A stretch of DNA of 64,000 nt from Betaproteobacteria bacterium (GTDB lineage Bacteria > Pseudomonadota > Gammaproteobacteria > Burkholderiales > Rhodocyclaceae), in contig JADJXY010000002.1 in the NCBI GenBank assembly GCA_016720065.1, positions 571,001-635,000 on the forward strand. Direction: 5' to 3'. Positions 63,659-64,000 of the stretch are shown one piece after another; the first letter of the stretch is position 1, and each line of letters starts with the position of its first letter. The position numbers and the translations under genes are program-made. The notes under the pieces were generated by a model, which saw only the letters and a list, made by a program, of their open reading frames with translations, did no database searches and was not told the origin of the DNA.

Positions 63659-63941
63659 GGTTTGCGGAGCTGGGGAAAAGCGGGCATCTTAACACGCGGC
63701 CCTTGCCCGCCGGAGTCGCCGGAACGCCCTAATGCTGCGGCGCAGCGTGCTTTCGTAAGCCGGTTGTAAGAAACTGCCCGTCTAATGCCGCGCAGCCCAG
63801 AAAAACAGGCGTTCTTGCAGGGGTCCCCGATCACAGCGACGAGCGCAGCATTCCCGCATTGCAGGCCGGGGGGCCTGTAATCCGTTTTCTCGTGTCTTTC
63901 TAACGTTTTTTTTTTGGCCTAATTTCGCAGAGGAGAAGCAG
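63659..63941. other. Divergent intergenic region upstream of acs
   Basis: 283 bp without a gene. It contains a ten-base T-run at 63906-63915 and presumably the promoters of the UPF0114-fumA transcript and of the gene starting at 63942. I could not identify -35/-10 boxes with confidence. Confidence 0.55.
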
Positions 63942-64000
63942 ATGTCCAATGAATCCGTGCAGGTTTACTACCCGTCCGATGAAATCGTCAAAAACGCGGC
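63942..64000 (+). CDS. acs: Start of a probable acetyl-CoA synthetase (cut by window end)
   Basis: The first 19 complete codons read MSNESVQVYYPSDEIVKNA, like the N-terminus of AMP-forming acetyl-CoA synthetases, where a (Y/F)-P-P-x-E-x-(F/V)-x-K-x-A pattern occurs. AGAGGAGAAG lies 8 bases before the ATG. Too little is present for certainty; a related acyl-CoA synthetase is possible. Confidence 0.5.
   Translation, partial: MSNESVQVYYPSDEIVKNA

Noticed and set aside
1..64000. tRNA, rRNA and riboswitch genes
   Set aside because: No cloverleaf with a conserved T-loop, rRNA segment or known riboswitch core was recognised by reading; a covariance-model scan would be needed to exclude them.

Overview
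The window is GC-rich chromosomal DNA from a betaproteobacterium, most likely of the order Rhodocyclales. That placement is inferred from small betaproteobacterial protein families (DUF3567, DUF3460), the gene complement and the codon use; no rRNA or tRNA gene is visible to confirm it. A menaquinone operon is present, which is uncommon in this mainly ubiquinone-using class. The window ends in the first 20 codons of a probable acetyl-CoA synthetase.

1-6.7 kb is a gene graveyard. An IS21-family element (istA/istB) carries a complete IS66-family element (three genes, perfect 12-bp terminal repeats, 8-bp target duplication) inside istA. Its right end cuts a serine recombinase pseudogene, followed by the tail of a DUF4143 ATPase and 21 codons of an hsdM. 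6.9-8.3 kb holds an Ala/Lys-rich lipoprotein and a tandem pair of small exported proteins. 8.5-18.3 kb is DNA repair: an addB / outer-membrane-protein / addA operon, then uvrA.

18.4-21.5 kb is a defence and toxin-antitoxin patch: HepT/MntA, then the ruin of a type I-E CRISPR-Cas locus. It keeps the C-terminal part of cas6e, an intact antitoxin/PIN-toxin pair with its own palindromic operator, the first third of cas1e, and a single degenerate CRISPR repeat. 21.6-43.8 kb is mostly housekeeping and signalling: mltB; a moxR-DUF58-transglutaminase operon; putA without its DNA-binding domain; DUF3592/DUF1684; a hybrid histidine kinase; an HD-GYP protein; a class V aminotransferase; glutamate dehydrogenase; a NarL-type two-component pair; and a MotA/DUF2149/Sel1 operon.

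44.0-53.4 kb is the most unusual region. Two FrpC-like calcium-binding (RTX-type) proteins share a nearly identical 1.27-kb core but have unrelated N-termini. Each is directly preceded by a tiny two-helix membrane protein. The second copy is frameshifted and has lost its RTX end. Between them lie AT-rich small membrane proteins, an IS630-family element and an ISAs1 remnant. A type I secretion ABC transporter sits upstream, but no membrane-fusion partner is encoded. This looks like a decayed polymorphic effector array, with the variable part at the N-terminus because type I export needs a C-terminal signal.

53.7-60.1 kb is the compact menB-menC-menE-menF-menD operon with overlapping start and stop codons. 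It is followed by a degenerate receiver-GGDEF protein, a class I fumarase, a UPF0114 membrane protein and the start of acs.
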